Notes: a model not told the origin generated them from the letters alone. Shown: positions 16,718 to 27,142, counted from the first letter of the stretch. The stretch: DNA of 45,366 nt from Fluviicola sp. (GCA_017983675.1 JAGOAZ010000018.1:1-45366), one strand, 5' to 3'. Numbers and translations: made by a program.

Positions 16718-17953
16718 ATGGCAAAAATTCACCCCTTTAAAGCTGTTCGACCGACAAGAGACAAAGCACAATTGGTTTCTACACGACCAATTACTGCTTA
16801 TCGCGAACATGTATTGCGTGCAAAAATGGACGATAATCCATATACATTTTTACACATTATTCATCCCGAAGGTGTTTTCGCGCAAGCGATTAAATCCAAT
16901 CCGACCAAACGCTTTCAAACAGCAAAAAAATTGTTTGAACAATTCAAGGAAAAAGGAATTTTAATCCAAGAGGAAAAGTCGGAGATTTATATCTACCGCC
17001 AATCTTCGGCTAATTCTTATTATACTGGAATCATTGCAGGAGCTTCGTTGGATGAATACGATAACCAACAAATAAAAAAACACGAAGCAACATTGGAAAT
17101 ACGAGAAGAATTATTCAAATCGTATTTGTCCATTTCAGGATTTAATGCCGAGCCTGTACTATTGACGTATCCAAATTCGGATGCAATAGATGCTGTGCTC
17201 GAAAATGAAATGTGTAACCGACCAGAATTTGAATTCTGTACAACAGATGAAATCAAACACGAATTGTGGATTTTAAGCCCTGAAAAAAGTGCACATCTGA
17301 TTCATTTGTTCGAAGCTGTTTCAACGGTTTATATTGCAGATGGCCATCACAGAACGGCATCTTGCAGTCACTTACGCAAAGAACAACGCAGCTCGAATGA
17401 ACCGTATTTTACCAATCAAGATTACTTTTTAGCCTACTTTATTTCAGACCAGAAATTAAAAGTATTCGAATATAACCGAGTAATTAAAACCTTAAACAAT
17501 CATACTGTCGATTCGTTTTTAATGAATCTTGCTGAGCGTTTTACTGTTACTGAATTACCTAAACTACGAAAAGCTGCACGAAAAGGAGAGATTATTTGTT
17601 TCCTAGAAGGTCGAACTTTTTCGTTAACGCTCATAGCTAAAAACATTGATAATAAATCATTTACAGCTTCTATTGATGCGCAAATATTAACCACAGAAAT
17701 TCTTCAACCTATTTTAGGAATTTCAGACATTCGAACAAGTAAACATGTTGATTTCATTGCTGGAAAAGCAACCATGGCAAAAGTGGAAAAAATAGCCGCT
17801 GATGAAACGAATAAAATGATCTTCCTACTTTACCCTTTAGATGTTGAAGCAATTAAATTTGTTGCTGAAAACGAAGAAGTCATGCCGCCAAAATCCACAT
17901 GGATCGAACCAAAATTAAGAAGTGGTTTAACCGTTTATCAAATCAACGAATAA
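16718..17953 (+). CDS. DUF1015 family protein
   Basis: This 411-aa protein shows the DUF1015 pattern: FKAVRPTRDKAQLV near the start, the NPYTFLHIIHPEG region, the ADGHHRTASCSHLRKE motif (nuclease-like HH context) and a C-terminal PPKSTWIEPKLRSGLTVYQ. The function of the family is not established. The location after serC-serA is conserved in many bacteria, hinting at a link with serine or phosphoserine metabolism; I infer no reaction. Its TAA shares a base with the yggS ATG. Confidence 0.9.
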   Translation: MAKIHPFKAVRPTRDKAQLVSTRPITAYREHVLRAKMDDNPYTFLHIIHPEGVFAQAIKSNPTKRFQTAKKLFEQFKEKGILIQEEKSEIYIYRQSSANSYYTGIIAGASLDEYDNQQIKKHEATLEIREELFKSYLSISGFNAEPVLLTYPNSDAIDAVLENEMCNRPEFEFCTTDEIKHELWILSPEKSAHLIHLFEAVSTVYIADGHHRTASCSHLRKEQRSSNEPYFTNQDYFLAYFISDQKLKVFEYNRVIKTLNNHTVDSFLMNLAERFTVTELPKLRKAARKGEIICFLEGRTFSLTLIAKNIDNKSFTASIDAQILTTEILQPILGISDIRTSKHVDFIAGKATMAKVEKIAADETNKMIFLLYPLDVEAIKFVAENEEVMPPKSTWIEPKLRSGLTVYQINE

Positions 17954-18618
17954 TGAACGAAATAGGATTAAAAATCACTGCACTGAAAGCTGAAATTCCT
18001 GCTGATGTCTGTTTAGTTGCTGTTTCCAAAACAAAACCAGCCTCAGCAATAAGCGATGCTTATGAAGTTGGACAACGTGTTTTTGGCGAAAACAAAGTGC
18101 AAGAACTGGTCGATAAATACGAACAACTTCCGAAAGATATTGAATGGCATTTGATTGGCCATCTTCAAACTAATAAAGTGAAATACATCGCTCCTTTTGT
18201 AGCATTGATTCACGCTGTTGATAGTTTGAAATTATTAGTGGAAATTAATCAGCAAGCCAAAAAAAACAACCGAATTATTGATTGTTTGTTGCAGTTTCGC
18301 ATCGCCCAAGAAGAAACTAAATTTGGACTAACTTTCGAAGAAGCCGAACAAATACTTCAATCGCGTGAGTTTATTGAAATGGAAAATGTACGCATTGTTG
18401 GACTGATGGGAATGGCAAGTTTTGTAGGTGATGAAGCACAAATAAGCGATGAATTCAGAAATTTAAACAACTTTTTTCACGTCATCAAAAGTCACTATTT
18501 CAAATACAACAACGACTTTACCATTCTTTCGATGGGAATGAGCGGCGATTACAAAATAGCCATCGCAGAAGGAAGTAACATGATCCGAGTAGGAAGCTCA
18601 CTATTTGGTAACCGATAA
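17953..18618 (+). CDS. yggS: YggS family PLP homeostasis protein
   Basis: This 221-aa PLP-binding protein of alanine-racemase fold takes part in PLP homeostasis. Motifs are LVAVSKTKP (PLP lysine), FGENKVQELVDKYEQLP, WHLIGHLQTNKVK and the C-terminal LSMGMSGDYKIAIAEGSNMIRVGSSLFG. The start at 17953 (TAATG overlap with the DUF1015 gene) gives the normal family length; the longer frame from 17899 is an overlap artefact. It is adjacent to two PLP-linked serine-pathway genes. Confidence 0.94.
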   Translation: MNEIGLKITALKAEIPADVCLVAVSKTKPASAISDAYEVGQRVFGENKVQELVDKYEQLPKDIEWHLIGHLQTNKVKYIAPFVALIHAVDSLKLLVEINQQAKKNNRIIDCLLQFRIAQEETKFGLTFEEAEQILQSREFIEMENVRIVGLMGMASFVGDEAQISDEFRNLNNFFHVIKSHYFKYNNDFTILSMGMSGDYKIAIAEGSNMIRVGSSLFGNR

Positions 18619-18626
18619 TTAAAAAA

Positions 18627-20660
18627 ATGAACATGAATTATACAAAAAGTATCTTTGGTTTAACACTCTCAATCAGTGTGTTAACCGCTTGTAGTGGAAC
18701 AAAAACTGCAGTAAATACAACACCAACAACTCCTGTTGTTGAATCATCGATTATTGTCGATAAATTCTCAGATATTCAAGTGCTTCGCTTACCTGTTGAA
18801 GGTTGGGATAAGTTGACCTTACAACAAAAAAAGTATTGTTATTTTTTAGCACAAGCAGGTTTAGCTGGACGTGACATCAATTTTGACCAAAACAATGAAT
18901 TCAACCTTCAAATTCGAAAAATAATTGAGGGAATTTTCGCAAATAATTCTGAAAACAACAGAGAAGAAAATTGGAGAAAATTTGAAACCTGGGCAAAACA
19001 ATTTTTCTTTTCCAATGGAATTCACCACCATTATGGAATGGATAAAATACAACCACCATTTGATGAAGGATATTTCAGAAATTTAGTGACACAATCTGGA
19101 CAAGAGGTTTCTGATGAATTAATGCAATTCTTATTCAATCCTAATTTAGGTGCGAAACGAAAAGTGAAAGATCCAAATGTCGATATGATTGAGGCTTCTG
19201 CTAATAACTTTTATGGTGATGGTATTTCCCAACAAATGGTGGAGGAATTTTACAACCAAAAAATGGATCCGACTAATAAACGTCCAATTGAAGCTGGATT
19301 AAACTCAACCTTGATACTAAAAGACGGAAAAATAGTTGAAGACGTTTGGAAATTGGATGGACGTTACGGAGCAGCGATTGAACAAATTGTTTTTTGGTTG
19401 AAAAATGCTGTTGAGGTAACAGAAAACGCTGCTCAAAAAGAAGCATTGGTGAAACTAATTGACTTTTATATTACTGGTGATTTAGCGATTTGGGATGAAT
19501 ACAATGTCCTTTGGGTCAAAGCTACTGCTGGCGATATCGATTATATCAACGGATTTATCGAAGTCTATGGAGATGCGCTTGGTAAACGTGCGACCTTTGA
19601 ATCAATTGTTCAAGTGAAAGATTTCGATGCCTCTGAAAAAATGGCTGTTTTAGCAAAAAACGTCCAATGGTTTGAAGATAATTCGCCACTTCGTCCAGAA
19701 CACAAGAAAAAAAATGTAGTTGGTGTTTCATACAAAGTAGTTCAAGCAATCTCAGAATCGGGCGATGCTGCTCCTTCAACGCCAATTGGTGTGAATTTAC
19801 CAAACAACAACTGGATTCGTCAAGAACATGGATCGAAATCGGTTTCTCTTGGAAATGTAATTGCTGCTTATGAAAAAGCTGGTGGACCTGCTGTTACTGA
19901 AGAATTCGCAAACGACGAAGAAGAAATCAATCGTGCGAAAAAATATGCTGGAAAAGCAAGCAAAATGCACACAGCTTTGCACGAAGTTATTGGACATGCA
20001 AGTGGACAACTCAATGATGGCGTAGGGCAACCTGCTGAGACATTGAAAAACTACGCTTCGACTTTGGAAGAAGCACGCGCTGACTTGGTTGGTTTGTACT
20101 ACATTCTTGATCCAAAAATGGTTGAATTGGGACTAATTGAATCGTTAGAAGTCGGAAAAGCTGCATACGACAATTACATCCGTAATGGAATGATGGTGCA
20201 ATTACAACGTTTGGAATTAGGAAAACAATTGGAAGAAGAACACATGCAAAACCGTCAATTGGTTGCTGCTTGGGTTTTTGAAAAAGGAATGAACGACAAC
20301 GTCATTGTGAAAAATGTACGCAATGGTAAAACCTATTTTGATGTACAGGATTACACCAAATTACGTGCATTGTTTGGCGTGTTATTACGAGAAATTCAAC
20401 GCATCAAATCGGAAGGTGATTACAACGCTGGAAAACTGCTCGTTGAAACGTACGGTGTAAAAGTCAACCCGGAATTACACAAAGAAGTATTAGACCGTGT
20501 CGCGCCAATGAACATTGCACCTTTTAGTGGTTTCGTTTACCCTATTTTCACACCAGTTTACAACGAAAAAGGCGAAATGATTGATGTGAAAATGGAAAAC
20601 AACCAAACATTTATCGAACAAATGTTGTACTACGGGAAAAATTACAACTTCTTGAAATAA
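18627..20660 (+). CDS. Dipeptidyl-peptidase III-like zinc metallopeptidase (M49), lipoprotein
   Basis: This 677-aa M49-type peptidase has the zinc motif HEVIGH (HTALHEVIGHASGQ) and the second ligand region LEEARADLVGLYY. A lipobox (SVLTACSG) near residue 22 marks it as a lipoprotein, so it acts in the periplasm or at the outer membrane, unlike the cytosolic eukaryotic enzyme. The family cuts dipeptides from N-termini. The start could be 18627 or the ATG at 18633. It follows yggS by 8 bp and precedes the next gene by 6 bp. Confidence 0.9.
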   Translation: MNMNYTKSIFGLTLSISVLTACSGTKTAVNTTPTTPVVESSIIVDKFSDIQVLRLPVEGWDKLTLQQKKYCYFLAQAGLAGRDINFDQNNEFNLQIRKIIEGIFANNSENNREENWRKFETWAKQFFFSNGIHHHYGMDKIQPPFDEGYFRNLVTQSGQEVSDELMQFLFNPNLGAKRKVKDPNVDMIEASANNFYGDGISQQMVEEFYNQKMDPTNKRPIEAGLNSTLILKDGKIVEDVWKLDGRYGAAIEQIVFWLKNAVEVTENAAQKEALVKLIDFYITGDLAIWDEYNVLWVKATAGDIDYINGFIEVYGDALGKRATFESIVQVKDFDASEKMAVLAKNVQWFEDNSPLRPEHKKKNVVGVSYKVVQAISESGDAAPSTPIGVNLPNNNWIRQEHGSKSVSLGNVIAAYEKAGGPAVTEEFANDEEEINRAKKYAGKASKMHTALHEVIGHASGQLNDGVGQPAETLKNYASTLEEARADLVGLYYILDPKMVELGLIESLEVGKAAYDNYIRNGMMVQLQRLELGKQLEEEHMQNRQLVAAWVFEKGMNDNVIVKNVRNGKTYFDVQDYTKLRALFGVLLREIQRIKSEGDYNAGKLLVETYGVKVNPELHKEVLDRVAPMNIAPFSGFVYPIFTPVYNEKGEMIDVKMENNQTFIEQMLYYGKNYNFLK

Positions 20661-20666
20661 ACGTTT

Positions 20667-21257
20667 ATGAATTATTTGGGACATATTTACCTTTCATTTG
20701 ATGACCACGAATTAGCAACTGCGAATTTGTTTGGTGATTTTGTGAAAGGTAAAAATTTGTCCCACTTAGCTCCTACCATTCAAACAGGAATTCTGTTACA
20801 CCGAGAAATAGATTCGTTTACCGATCAACACGATTCCGTAAAAGCTATTCTGCAATTGATTCGAAACGATTTACCCAAAGTTGCTCCAATTGCTATCGAT
20901 CTCATTTTTGATCACCTTCTAGCCAAACATTGGACAAGGTTTCACACGCATGATTTTGCTCACTATTTAGCTAATTGCTACAACGAATTTGAGCAGCACA
21001 AAGTACATTATCCAGCACATTTTCAAGATTTCATCGAAAAACTCATTCATTATAATTGGATAGCACATTATCCTACGCTCGATGGACTAACAAAAATGAG
21101 TCACGGAGTGAGCAAAAAACTCAGCTTTGACAACGCTTTGACACGAACACCGAGTGTGTTTTTAGCTCATGAAAATCTCATCGAAATACACTTTGAAAAC
21201 TTCATTTTAGCAGCTCAGCAGCATTTTAATGACTTCAAATTGAGAAATTTGATGTAA
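20667..21257 (+). CDS. ACP phosphodiesterase-like protein (DUF479)
   Basis: This 196-aa protein resembles the AcpH/YajB family, which removes phosphopantetheine from acyl carrier protein. Supporting motifs are MNYLGHIYLSF at the start, ANLFGDFVKG, LLHREIDSFTDQH with HD-like histidine and aspartate residues, and LIFDHLLAKHW. The length is near the E. coli enzyme (193 aa). It probably shares an operon with the M49 gene (6 bp). Confidence 0.85.
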   Translation: MNYLGHIYLSFDDHELATANLFGDFVKGKNLSHLAPTIQTGILLHREIDSFTDQHDSVKAILQLIRNDLPKVAPIAIDLIFDHLLAKHWTRFHTHDFAHYLANCYNEFEQHKVHYPAHFQDFIEKLIHYNWIAHYPTLDGLTKMSHGVSKKLSFDNALTRTPSVFLAHENLIEIHFENFILAAQQHFNDFKLRNLM

Positions 21258-21288
21258 CTTGTGTCCTCAAATTGAGTGAATTACCAAG

Positions 21289-22725
21289 ATGAAAAAAATA
21301 AATTCGTATTTCTTAATTCTATTAACAGCTTGTTTATCAACGTTTTTAACTGGATGTGGCGCATCAAGTGAAGACGAAAGAAAAAAACCGTTGAATACAT
21401 ATGACGAAGATTTACCCGGTATTTTGAAACGTGGTAAATTGGTTGTGTTAGTGGAAAACTCATCAACGTCATTTTTTATTTACCGCGGAAAAAAAATGGG
21501 ATTTGAATACGAAATCCTCAAAGAATTTGCAGAAGATTTAGGTGTTGCTTTAGAAATTAAAGTTATTGATGATTTAGATAAAATTGAAGAAAATCTTGCT
21601 GATGGAATGGGTGAAGTTGTTGCATGTAATTATGCAATCACACGCGAACGACAAGATAGTGTCGAATTTTCTATTCCGTTTTACCAAACAAATCAAGTGT
21701 TGATTCAACGAAAACAACAATTCGATGAAAAAAACGGCAAAGCACTTTCTCCTGAATCGTTTATTACTGACCCAATTCAATTAGCGAAAAAGAAAGTGTA
21801 CGTTTGGCAAAAATCAAGTTATTTTAATCGTTTGATGAATTTGCAAGATGAAATTGGTGATACGATTTTTATCCGCCCAACGCAAAGTTATCAAGGTGTG
21901 GAAGAATTAATCGAAATGGTCGCTGACGGACAAATCGATTACACTGTTGCTGAAAAAAACACCGCTTTGATCAACGAACAATTCTACGATAATATTGATG
22001 CAAGTATTTCGATGTCGTTCAAACAAAACATTGGTTTTGGATTAAGTAAAAAATCACCTTTATTAAAAAGACGCTTAGATGCTTGGTTGAAAAAATTCAT
22101 GCAACGTGAAGCATTCGCATATATCAAAGGCAAGTATTATGATTTCTCCGGAAACAACATTGCATTTACAGATGAAACTTTCAAAAATAAAAAAGGATCT
22201 ATTTCGGCTTTCGATGCAATCATCAAACGAGAAGCTGCTAAACATGGTTTGGATTGGCGTTTTGCATTAGCAATCATTTGTCATGAAAGTAGTTTCAATC
22301 CGAATGCGCGCGGTTTGGGTGGTGCGTATGGTTTGATGCAATTCATGCCAGGTACTGGACCTAATTACGGCGTATTCCCTACTTCTACTCCGGAAGTACA
22401 AATCAAAGGTGGAATGAAATTCATTGCAAAAATGGATAAACTTTGGAGCGGAATTTCAGATCCGAACGAACGAAGAAAATTCGTTCTTGCAAGTTATAAC
22501 GCTGGTGTTAATCACGTTCATGATGCACAAAAATTAGCCCAAAAACGCAATTTGAATCCACAGAAATGGGAAGGAAATGTGGGTGAAATGATGCTCAACT
22601 TAGGAAAACACGAATTTTATAGTGATCCTGTTGTGAAAGCCGGTGCTTTGCGTGGTACGCGTACATACAAATACGTGAACAAGGTCATGTCGCGCTACGA
22701 AAATTATAAAAATCTCGTTCGCTAA
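21289..22725 (+). CDS. MltF-like lytic murein transglycosylase, lipoprotein
   Basis: This 478-aa protein has a lipobox signal (FLTGCGAS). A periplasmic-binding-protein type 3 domain follows (residues about 42-280), then an SLT transglycosylase domain with the catalytic Glu in ICHESSFNPNARG and GGAYGLMQFMPGTG. The arrangement equals E. coli MltF, which cleaves peptidoglycan at the outer membrane and is regulated by its binding-protein domain. The ligand is unknown. The gap to the upstream gene is 31 bp and to miaA 38 bp. Confidence 0.92.
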   Translation: MKKINSYFLILLTACLSTFLTGCGASSEDERKKPLNTYDEDLPGILKRGKLVVLVENSSTSFFIYRGKKMGFEYEILKEFAEDLGVALEIKVIDDLDKIEENLADGMGEVVACNYAITRERQDSVEFSIPFYQTNQVLIQRKQQFDEKNGKALSPESFITDPIQLAKKKVYVWQKSSYFNRLMNLQDEIGDTIFIRPTQSYQGVEELIEMVADGQIDYTVAEKNTALINEQFYDNIDASISMSFKQNIGFGLSKKSPLLKRRLDAWLKKFMQREAFAYIKGKYYDFSGNNIAFTDETFKNKKGSISAFDAIIKREAAKHGLDWRFALAIICHESSFNPNARGLGGAYGLMQFMPGTGPNYGVFPTSTPEVQIKGGMKFIAKMDKLWSGISDPNERRKFVLASYNAGVNHVHDAQKLAQKRNLNPQKWEGNVGEMMLNLGKHEFYSDPVVKAGALRGTRTYKYVNKVMSRYENYKNLVR

Positions 22726-22763
22726 ACGTAACGCTGTTTTTGAATTAATCGTACTTTTACTTC

Positions 22764-23687
22764 ATGCAACAACTCATCGTTATTGAAGGTCCAACTGCGA
22801 GTGGTAAAACTGCACTCGGTGTTGCGCTTGCAAAACAGTTGAATACGGTTGTTCTTTCTGCTGACTCGCGCCAATTTTACAAAGAAATCGCAATTGGAAC
22901 AGCAAAACCTACTAGCGATGAAATGCAAGGAATTGACCATTATTTCGTCGATTCACACAGTATCACAGAACCGTTTACTGCAAGTCAATTTGAAAAAGCT
23001 GCACTCGAATTAGTGACAACCAAATTGGCGCATTTGCCAAAAATTATTCTTGTTGGAGGTTCCGGTATGTTCATCGATGCTTTGTGTAATGGTTTAGACG
23101 ATATTCCTGTCTCACCTGTTATTCAAAACGATCTGCGCGAAAGTTTGGCAACAAATGGCCTTGCTGATTTGCTGGAAGAATTAAAAGCAACGGATTCCGA
23201 ATTTTACGAACAAGTGGATAAAAACAATCCCGTTCGCATTTTGCGTGCTTTGGAAGTAATTCGAGCGACGGGAAAACCCTTCTCATCTTTTCGAAATAAT
23301 AATGCAAGCGTTCGCCCTTTTACAGTGAAACGTTTTGTGATTGATCATCCGAGAGAACAACTCTATGAACGCATCAATAAACGTGTTGACGCAATGATCG
23401 AAAATGGCTTGTTCAACGAAGTGAAATCTGTAGTGCAATTCAAACAGTCTAGCGCTTTGCAAACTGTTGGCTACAAAGAAGTATTCGATTTTTGGGACGG
23501 AAAATACGCAACAGAAACGGAATGTATCGATAAAATCAAACAACACACCCGCAATTATGCCAAACGCCAATTAACGTGGTTCAAAAAACATCCCGAAGCG
23601 CTTTGGATTCCCTTTACTTCTACTGAACAAATGAGCAGAACCATTTGTGAAATCATTGACAATGAACCAATAACAATCATGGAATGA
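22764..23687 (+). CDS. miaA: tRNA dimethylallyltransferase
   Basis: This 307-aa enzyme adds the isopentenyl group to A37 of tRNAs reading UNN codons. It has the P-loop GPTASGKTALG, DSRQFYKEIAIGTAKP, VGGSGMFIDAL, and the C-terminal QTVGYKEVFDF followed by TRNYAKRQLTWFKKH. The length is normal. Bacteroidota often carry two miaA paralogues; only this one lies in the window. It is 30 bp before the ABC ATPase start at 23718. Confidence 0.96.
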   Translation: MQQLIVIEGPTASGKTALGVALAKQLNTVVLSADSRQFYKEIAIGTAKPTSDEMQGIDHYFVDSHSITEPFTASQFEKAALELVTTKLAHLPKIILVGGSGMFIDALCNGLDDIPVSPVIQNDLRESLATNGLADLLEELKATDSEFYEQVDKNNPVRILRALEVIRATGKPFSSFRNNNASVRPFTVKRFVIDHPREQLYERINKRVDAMIENGLFNEVKSVVQFKQSSALQTVGYKEVFDFWDGKYATETECIDKIKQHTRNYAKRQLTWFKKHPEALWIPFTSTEQMSRTICEIIDNEPITIME

Positions 23688-23717
23688 TTATTGTATTTCT
23701 CCTCTAAATTCAAGATC

Positions 23718-24359
23718 ATGACGATAACTTTTGAACACGTATTGCCAACTCCCCTCGCTGCGATCAATCATGGCAAGGAAAGTATTTGGGGAAATAACGC
23801 AGTTTTTGAATCGGACAAGCGCATTTTATTGAATGCTTCGAGTGGAAAAGGAAAATCAACTTTTACAGGCATCGTAAGTGGACTTCGAACAGATTATGCG
23901 GGAATTGTTTCATTTGATAACCGAGCAATTGAAACGTTTTCAATTGATGAGTGGACTAACATGCGTCGTGAAAAAATAGCGGTCGTTTTTCAAGACCTGC
24001 AATTGTTTCCGAACTTAACCGTTCAAGAAAACTTGCAACTCAAAAACAACTTAACGGATTTCCGAACGGAACAAGAACTACGCGCTTTGTTGACACGCTT
24101 GGAAATTGAGGACAAATGGCAAGTTCCCTGTGGAATTTTATCGATGGGACAACAACAACGTGTGGCCATTATTCGTGCTTTGTGTCAACCTTTTTCGTGG
24201 TTGGTCATGGATGAACCATTTTCGCACTTGGACGAGCGCAACAAAGCAAACTGTTTGCAACTCATTGTTGAAGAAACAACAAAACAAGCAGCAGGTTTTG
24301 TCCTGACTTCTTTGGATGCCGATCAGCGCTTTGCATATGATTACGAATTAAAACTTTGA
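23718..24359 (+). CDS. ABC transporter ATP-binding protein (exporter/LolD-like)
   Basis: This 213-aa ATPase has P-loop ASSGKGKST (Ala in place of the first Gly), Q-loop VVFQDLQLFPNLTV, signature LSMGQQQRVA (Met instead of the first Gly of LSGGQ) and Walker B WLVMDEPFSHLDE. Size and pairing with an FtsX-like permease place it in the MacB/LolD group, which uses ATP for mechanotransmission or lipoprotein release. I start it at 23718 because the longer frame from 23691 adds a non-homologous stretch. It sits 4 bp before the permease. Confidence 0.88.
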   Translation: MTITFEHVLPTPLAAINHGKESIWGNNAVFESDKRILLNASSGKGKSTFTGIVSGLRTDYAGIVSFDNRAIETFSIDEWTNMRREKIAVVFQDLQLFPNLTVQENLQLKNNLTDFRTEQELRALLTRLEIEDKWQVPCGILSMGQQQRVAIIRALCQPFSWLVMDEPFSHLDERNKANCLQLIVEETTKQAAGFVLTSLDADQRFAYDYELKL

Positions 24360-24363
24360 AATC

Positions 24364-25545
24364 ATGTTACAAAAAACTTTCTTCCAAAAACAAGAGCGCG
24401 TTCAATTAATCATTGCCATGATTGGTGCTTTGCTCGGATTATCGTTCTTAGTAACATCGATTCATTATTTAATCAAAGTCAATGAGTTTGGTAGAGGAAA
24501 TGAAATCCTTGGTCCAAACACCTTGATTATTCAGAAAAAGATTGGCGCATCCAATGCCTTTCAATTAGGTAAAAACGATTTCACGAAGCGAGAAATTGAT
24601 TTATTGCGCAACGCATCTTTTGTCTCAGCTGTTGAACCAATCATCTCGAATAATTTCGATGTGTCCTTGCAAACAAACGATCCTGTTGTTCCTTATTTCC
24701 GCACAGATGTTTTCTTGCAAACGGTTAGTCCCCAATTTATTGACATCCCTGCAACGAATTGGAAATGGAAAAAAGGCGATGCGTATGTGCCGTTGATCAT
24801 GCCCCGCGATTTCATTGTCATGTTGAATACGTTCATGAGTGCGAAAAATATTCCTACGGTGAGCGATGAAATTGCACAAGACATTCGTTTTGAATTCACC
24901 TTGAAAAATGGCGACCGCAAAGAGAAAGTAAACGTCCGCATCGTTGGGTTTACGAATGAAATCTCTTCCCTACTCGTTCCGGAATCGTTTATGAAATGGG
25001 CCAACGAGAAATATGGAAATTCAACAGAACAAAAAATCACGCAACTCATGCTTTCTGGCAAGGAAAATCAGTTTGGTTTGGTCGAAGGAATGCTCAAAGA
25101 AAAACACCTCGAATCGAAAAATGCACAAGTATTGGTTGGTCGTTTGAAAAGCATGATTGGAACGTTTATTTGGATTGTGTTGTGCGTTTCAGTATTAGCA
25201 GTTTTCTTATCCGGCTTGGTACTCATTCAATACTTGCAATTGTTGATCAACAAAAACAACTACGAAATCAAAACGCTCATTCGTTTGGGGTATCACCCTT
25301 CACAATTGGTTCGTGCGTTTGTCAACTATTTCTTTAAAGTATTTGGCTGGATTAGTTTGATTAGTGTGATCGTATTTCAATTGGTCAAACTGTATTTAGA
25401 TGCTGCATTCAACAAAGGAGGCGTTTACATCGATAGTAGTTTTACCTACCTCAGTTATTTGGCAATTGTCATCGCTTATGTTATTTTTACACTGGCATCG
25501 TTGATCAGCGCGAAAAAGCACATTTTCAATGCCGAAAAAGGTTAA
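24364..25545 (+). CDS. FtsX/LolC-like ABC permease
   Basis: This 393-aa protein has one N-terminal membrane span (IAMIGALLGLSFLVTSIHYL), a large periplasmic domain (about 40-260), and three C-terminal spans (IWIVLCVSVLAVFLSGLVLI; ISLISVIVFQLVKLYL; YLAIVIAYVIFTLASLI). This is the four-span FtsX fold. With the ATPase upstream it would form a type VII ABC system; the cargo is unknown. No partner periplasmic adaptor is adjacent. Confidence 0.85.
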   Translation: MLQKTFFQKQERVQLIIAMIGALLGLSFLVTSIHYLIKVNEFGRGNEILGPNTLIIQKKIGASNAFQLGKNDFTKREIDLLRNASFVSAVEPIISNNFDVSLQTNDPVVPYFRTDVFLQTVSPQFIDIPATNWKWKKGDAYVPLIMPRDFIVMLNTFMSAKNIPTVSDEIAQDIRFEFTLKNGDRKEKVNVRIVGFTNEISSLLVPESFMKWANEKYGNSTEQKITQLMLSGKENQFGLVEGMLKEKHLESKNAQVLVGRLKSMIGTFIWIVLCVSVLAVFLSGLVLIQYLQLLINKNNYEIKTLIRLGYHPSQLVRAFVNYFFKVFGWISLISVIVFQLVKLYLDAAFNKGGVYIDSSFTYLSYLAIVIAYVIFTLASLISAKKHIFNAEKG

Positions 25546-25611
25546 TAAACTGTTAATTTGAAAACGATTTTATTTAACAAACGTTTATTTAGTGTACTTA
25601 AAATTCAAATG

Positions 25612-27135
25612 ATGAAAAAATTAATAATGCTTTTGTTCTTGGGTTGCTCCCTTATCGGGTTTTCTCAAAAATTACGTTTCAAAGTTGATGGTATCAAAGA
25701 CACTACAGTGTTTTTAACAAAATACTACGGTTCGAAATTGTATTATGCAGACACGGCAATCATGAAAAATGGCGTTGCTGAATTTACAGCGAAAGAATCG
25801 TTAAAACCTGGAATTTTAGCGTTGTTGATGCCTGGTCAAAAGTACTTCGAGTTTGTTTACAACAACGAGGAAATTAACATCGAAACGAAATCGCCTCGAT
25901 TCATCGACGACATGAAAGTGAAGAAGTCGGAAGAAAATAAGTTTTTTATTGGCTACATTCAATTTTTGCAACAACAACGCAACAATGCGAATGAAATCAA
26001 AGCAAAACGCGATGTCATCAAAGGAAAAGATGATGTTTTAGAGAAAAAATACGACAAGCAACTCGATTCGATTTCTAACGCTGTTTTGGCGTACCAAAAA
26101 AACATCATTGACAACAATCAAGATAAATTAGTTGGGAAATTGTTGAAAATGTCCATGGACATTACGATTCCTGAAGTACCTAAAAATGAAAAAGGCGAAG
26201 CAATTGATCCTGATTTCCGTTACCACTATTTCAGAGCGCATTACTGGGACAACATCGACTTAACGGACGACCGTTTGGTGAACACACAAGTGTTTGGTCA
26301 AAAAATCGAATTCTACTTTGGGAAAAACATGTTGTTACAACACCCGGATACGATTTTGAAAGTGGCATACAATTTCTGCGATCGTTTGAAACCATCTTCG
26401 GAAATATTCAAATTTTCTGTTGATTACATCACCAACAACTTCGCGAAGTCCAACATCATGGGAATGGACAAAGTATTTGTCATGATGGCCGATCGTTATT
26501 ACTGCCGCACGAATCCTGAAACAGGAAAATCGTATGCGTACTGGATGCCAAAAGAGAAGTTAGAAGATTTGTGCAAAGACAACGTCATCAAGAAAAACTT
26601 GGTACAAGGTGTTGTTCCGCCAAACGTTATTTTACGCGACACAACGGACAAAAACTGGCGCGGATTCTACGATTTAAAATCGGAGTACACGATCTTGTAT
26701 TTCTGGGATCCAGAATGTGGTCACTGTAAAAAAATCACACCGAAGTTGCAAAAATTGTATGCTGAGAAACTAAAAGCACGCAACGTAGAAGTGTTTGCCG
26801 TTGGGAAAGCAACAGGTGACGATTTCGAAAAATGGAAAAAATTCATCCGCGACAACAAGTTATCGTTCATCAATGTTGGCTTAACGAAAACCTTGTACGA
26901 GGAAGCGGTGCAAGATGCACGACCGTTGTTGAAGTACACAAACATTGAGTCCTTGAACTACCACGATACATACGATTTGTACGCCACACCGCGCATCATT
27001 GTATTGGACAAAGACAAAAAAATCATCGCGAAGCAATTGACCATCTCGCAACTAGAAGACTTGATGGACCGCTTGCAAAACATCAAAGACGCACCGATCT
27101 TATTCCCTCCAGATCCGGAAGAGGAAGCTCATTAA
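25612..27135 (+). CDS. Secreted thioredoxin-like protein (DUF5106 + TlpA-like)
   Basis: This 507-aa protein starts with a signal peptide (MKKLIMLLFLGCSLIGFSQ). An N-terminal beta-rich DUF4369-like part and a helical middle part like DUF5106 precede the C-terminal thioredoxin domain with active site CGHC near residue 369 (WDPECGHCKK). Such proteins reduce or isomerise disulfides in the periplasm. I prefer the ATG at 25612 (or 25609) over a TTG at 25558. Its last 100 bp plus terminator are duplicated at 27258-27401. Confidence 0.87.
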   Translation: MKKLIMLLFLGCSLIGFSQKLRFKVDGIKDTTVFLTKYYGSKLYYADTAIMKNGVAEFTAKESLKPGILALLMPGQKYFEFVYNNEEINIETKSPRFIDDMKVKKSEENKFFIGYIQFLQQQRNNANEIKAKRDVIKGKDDVLEKKYDKQLDSISNAVLAYQKNIIDNNQDKLVGKLLKMSMDITIPEVPKNEKGEAIDPDFRYHYFRAHYWDNIDLTDDRLVNTQVFGQKIEFYFGKNMLLQHPDTILKVAYNFCDRLKPSSEIFKFSVDYITNNFAKSNIMGMDKVFVMMADRYYCRTNPETGKSYAYWMPKEKLEDLCKDNVIKKNLVQGVVPPNVILRDTTDKNWRGFYDLKSEYTILYFWDPECGHCKKITPKLQKLYAEKLKARNVEVFAVGKATGDDFEKWKKFIRDNKLSFINVGLTKTLYEEAVQDARPLLKYTNIESLNYHDTYDLYATPRIIVLDKDKKIIAKQLTISQLEDLMDRLQNIKDAPILFPPDPEEEAH

Positions 27136-27142
27136 AACAGCA

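Noticed and set aside
24693..25061. 122-aa antisense ORF inside the permease gene
   Set aside because: It is a shadow of the FtsX-like permease frame, with no start context and no recognisable motif.
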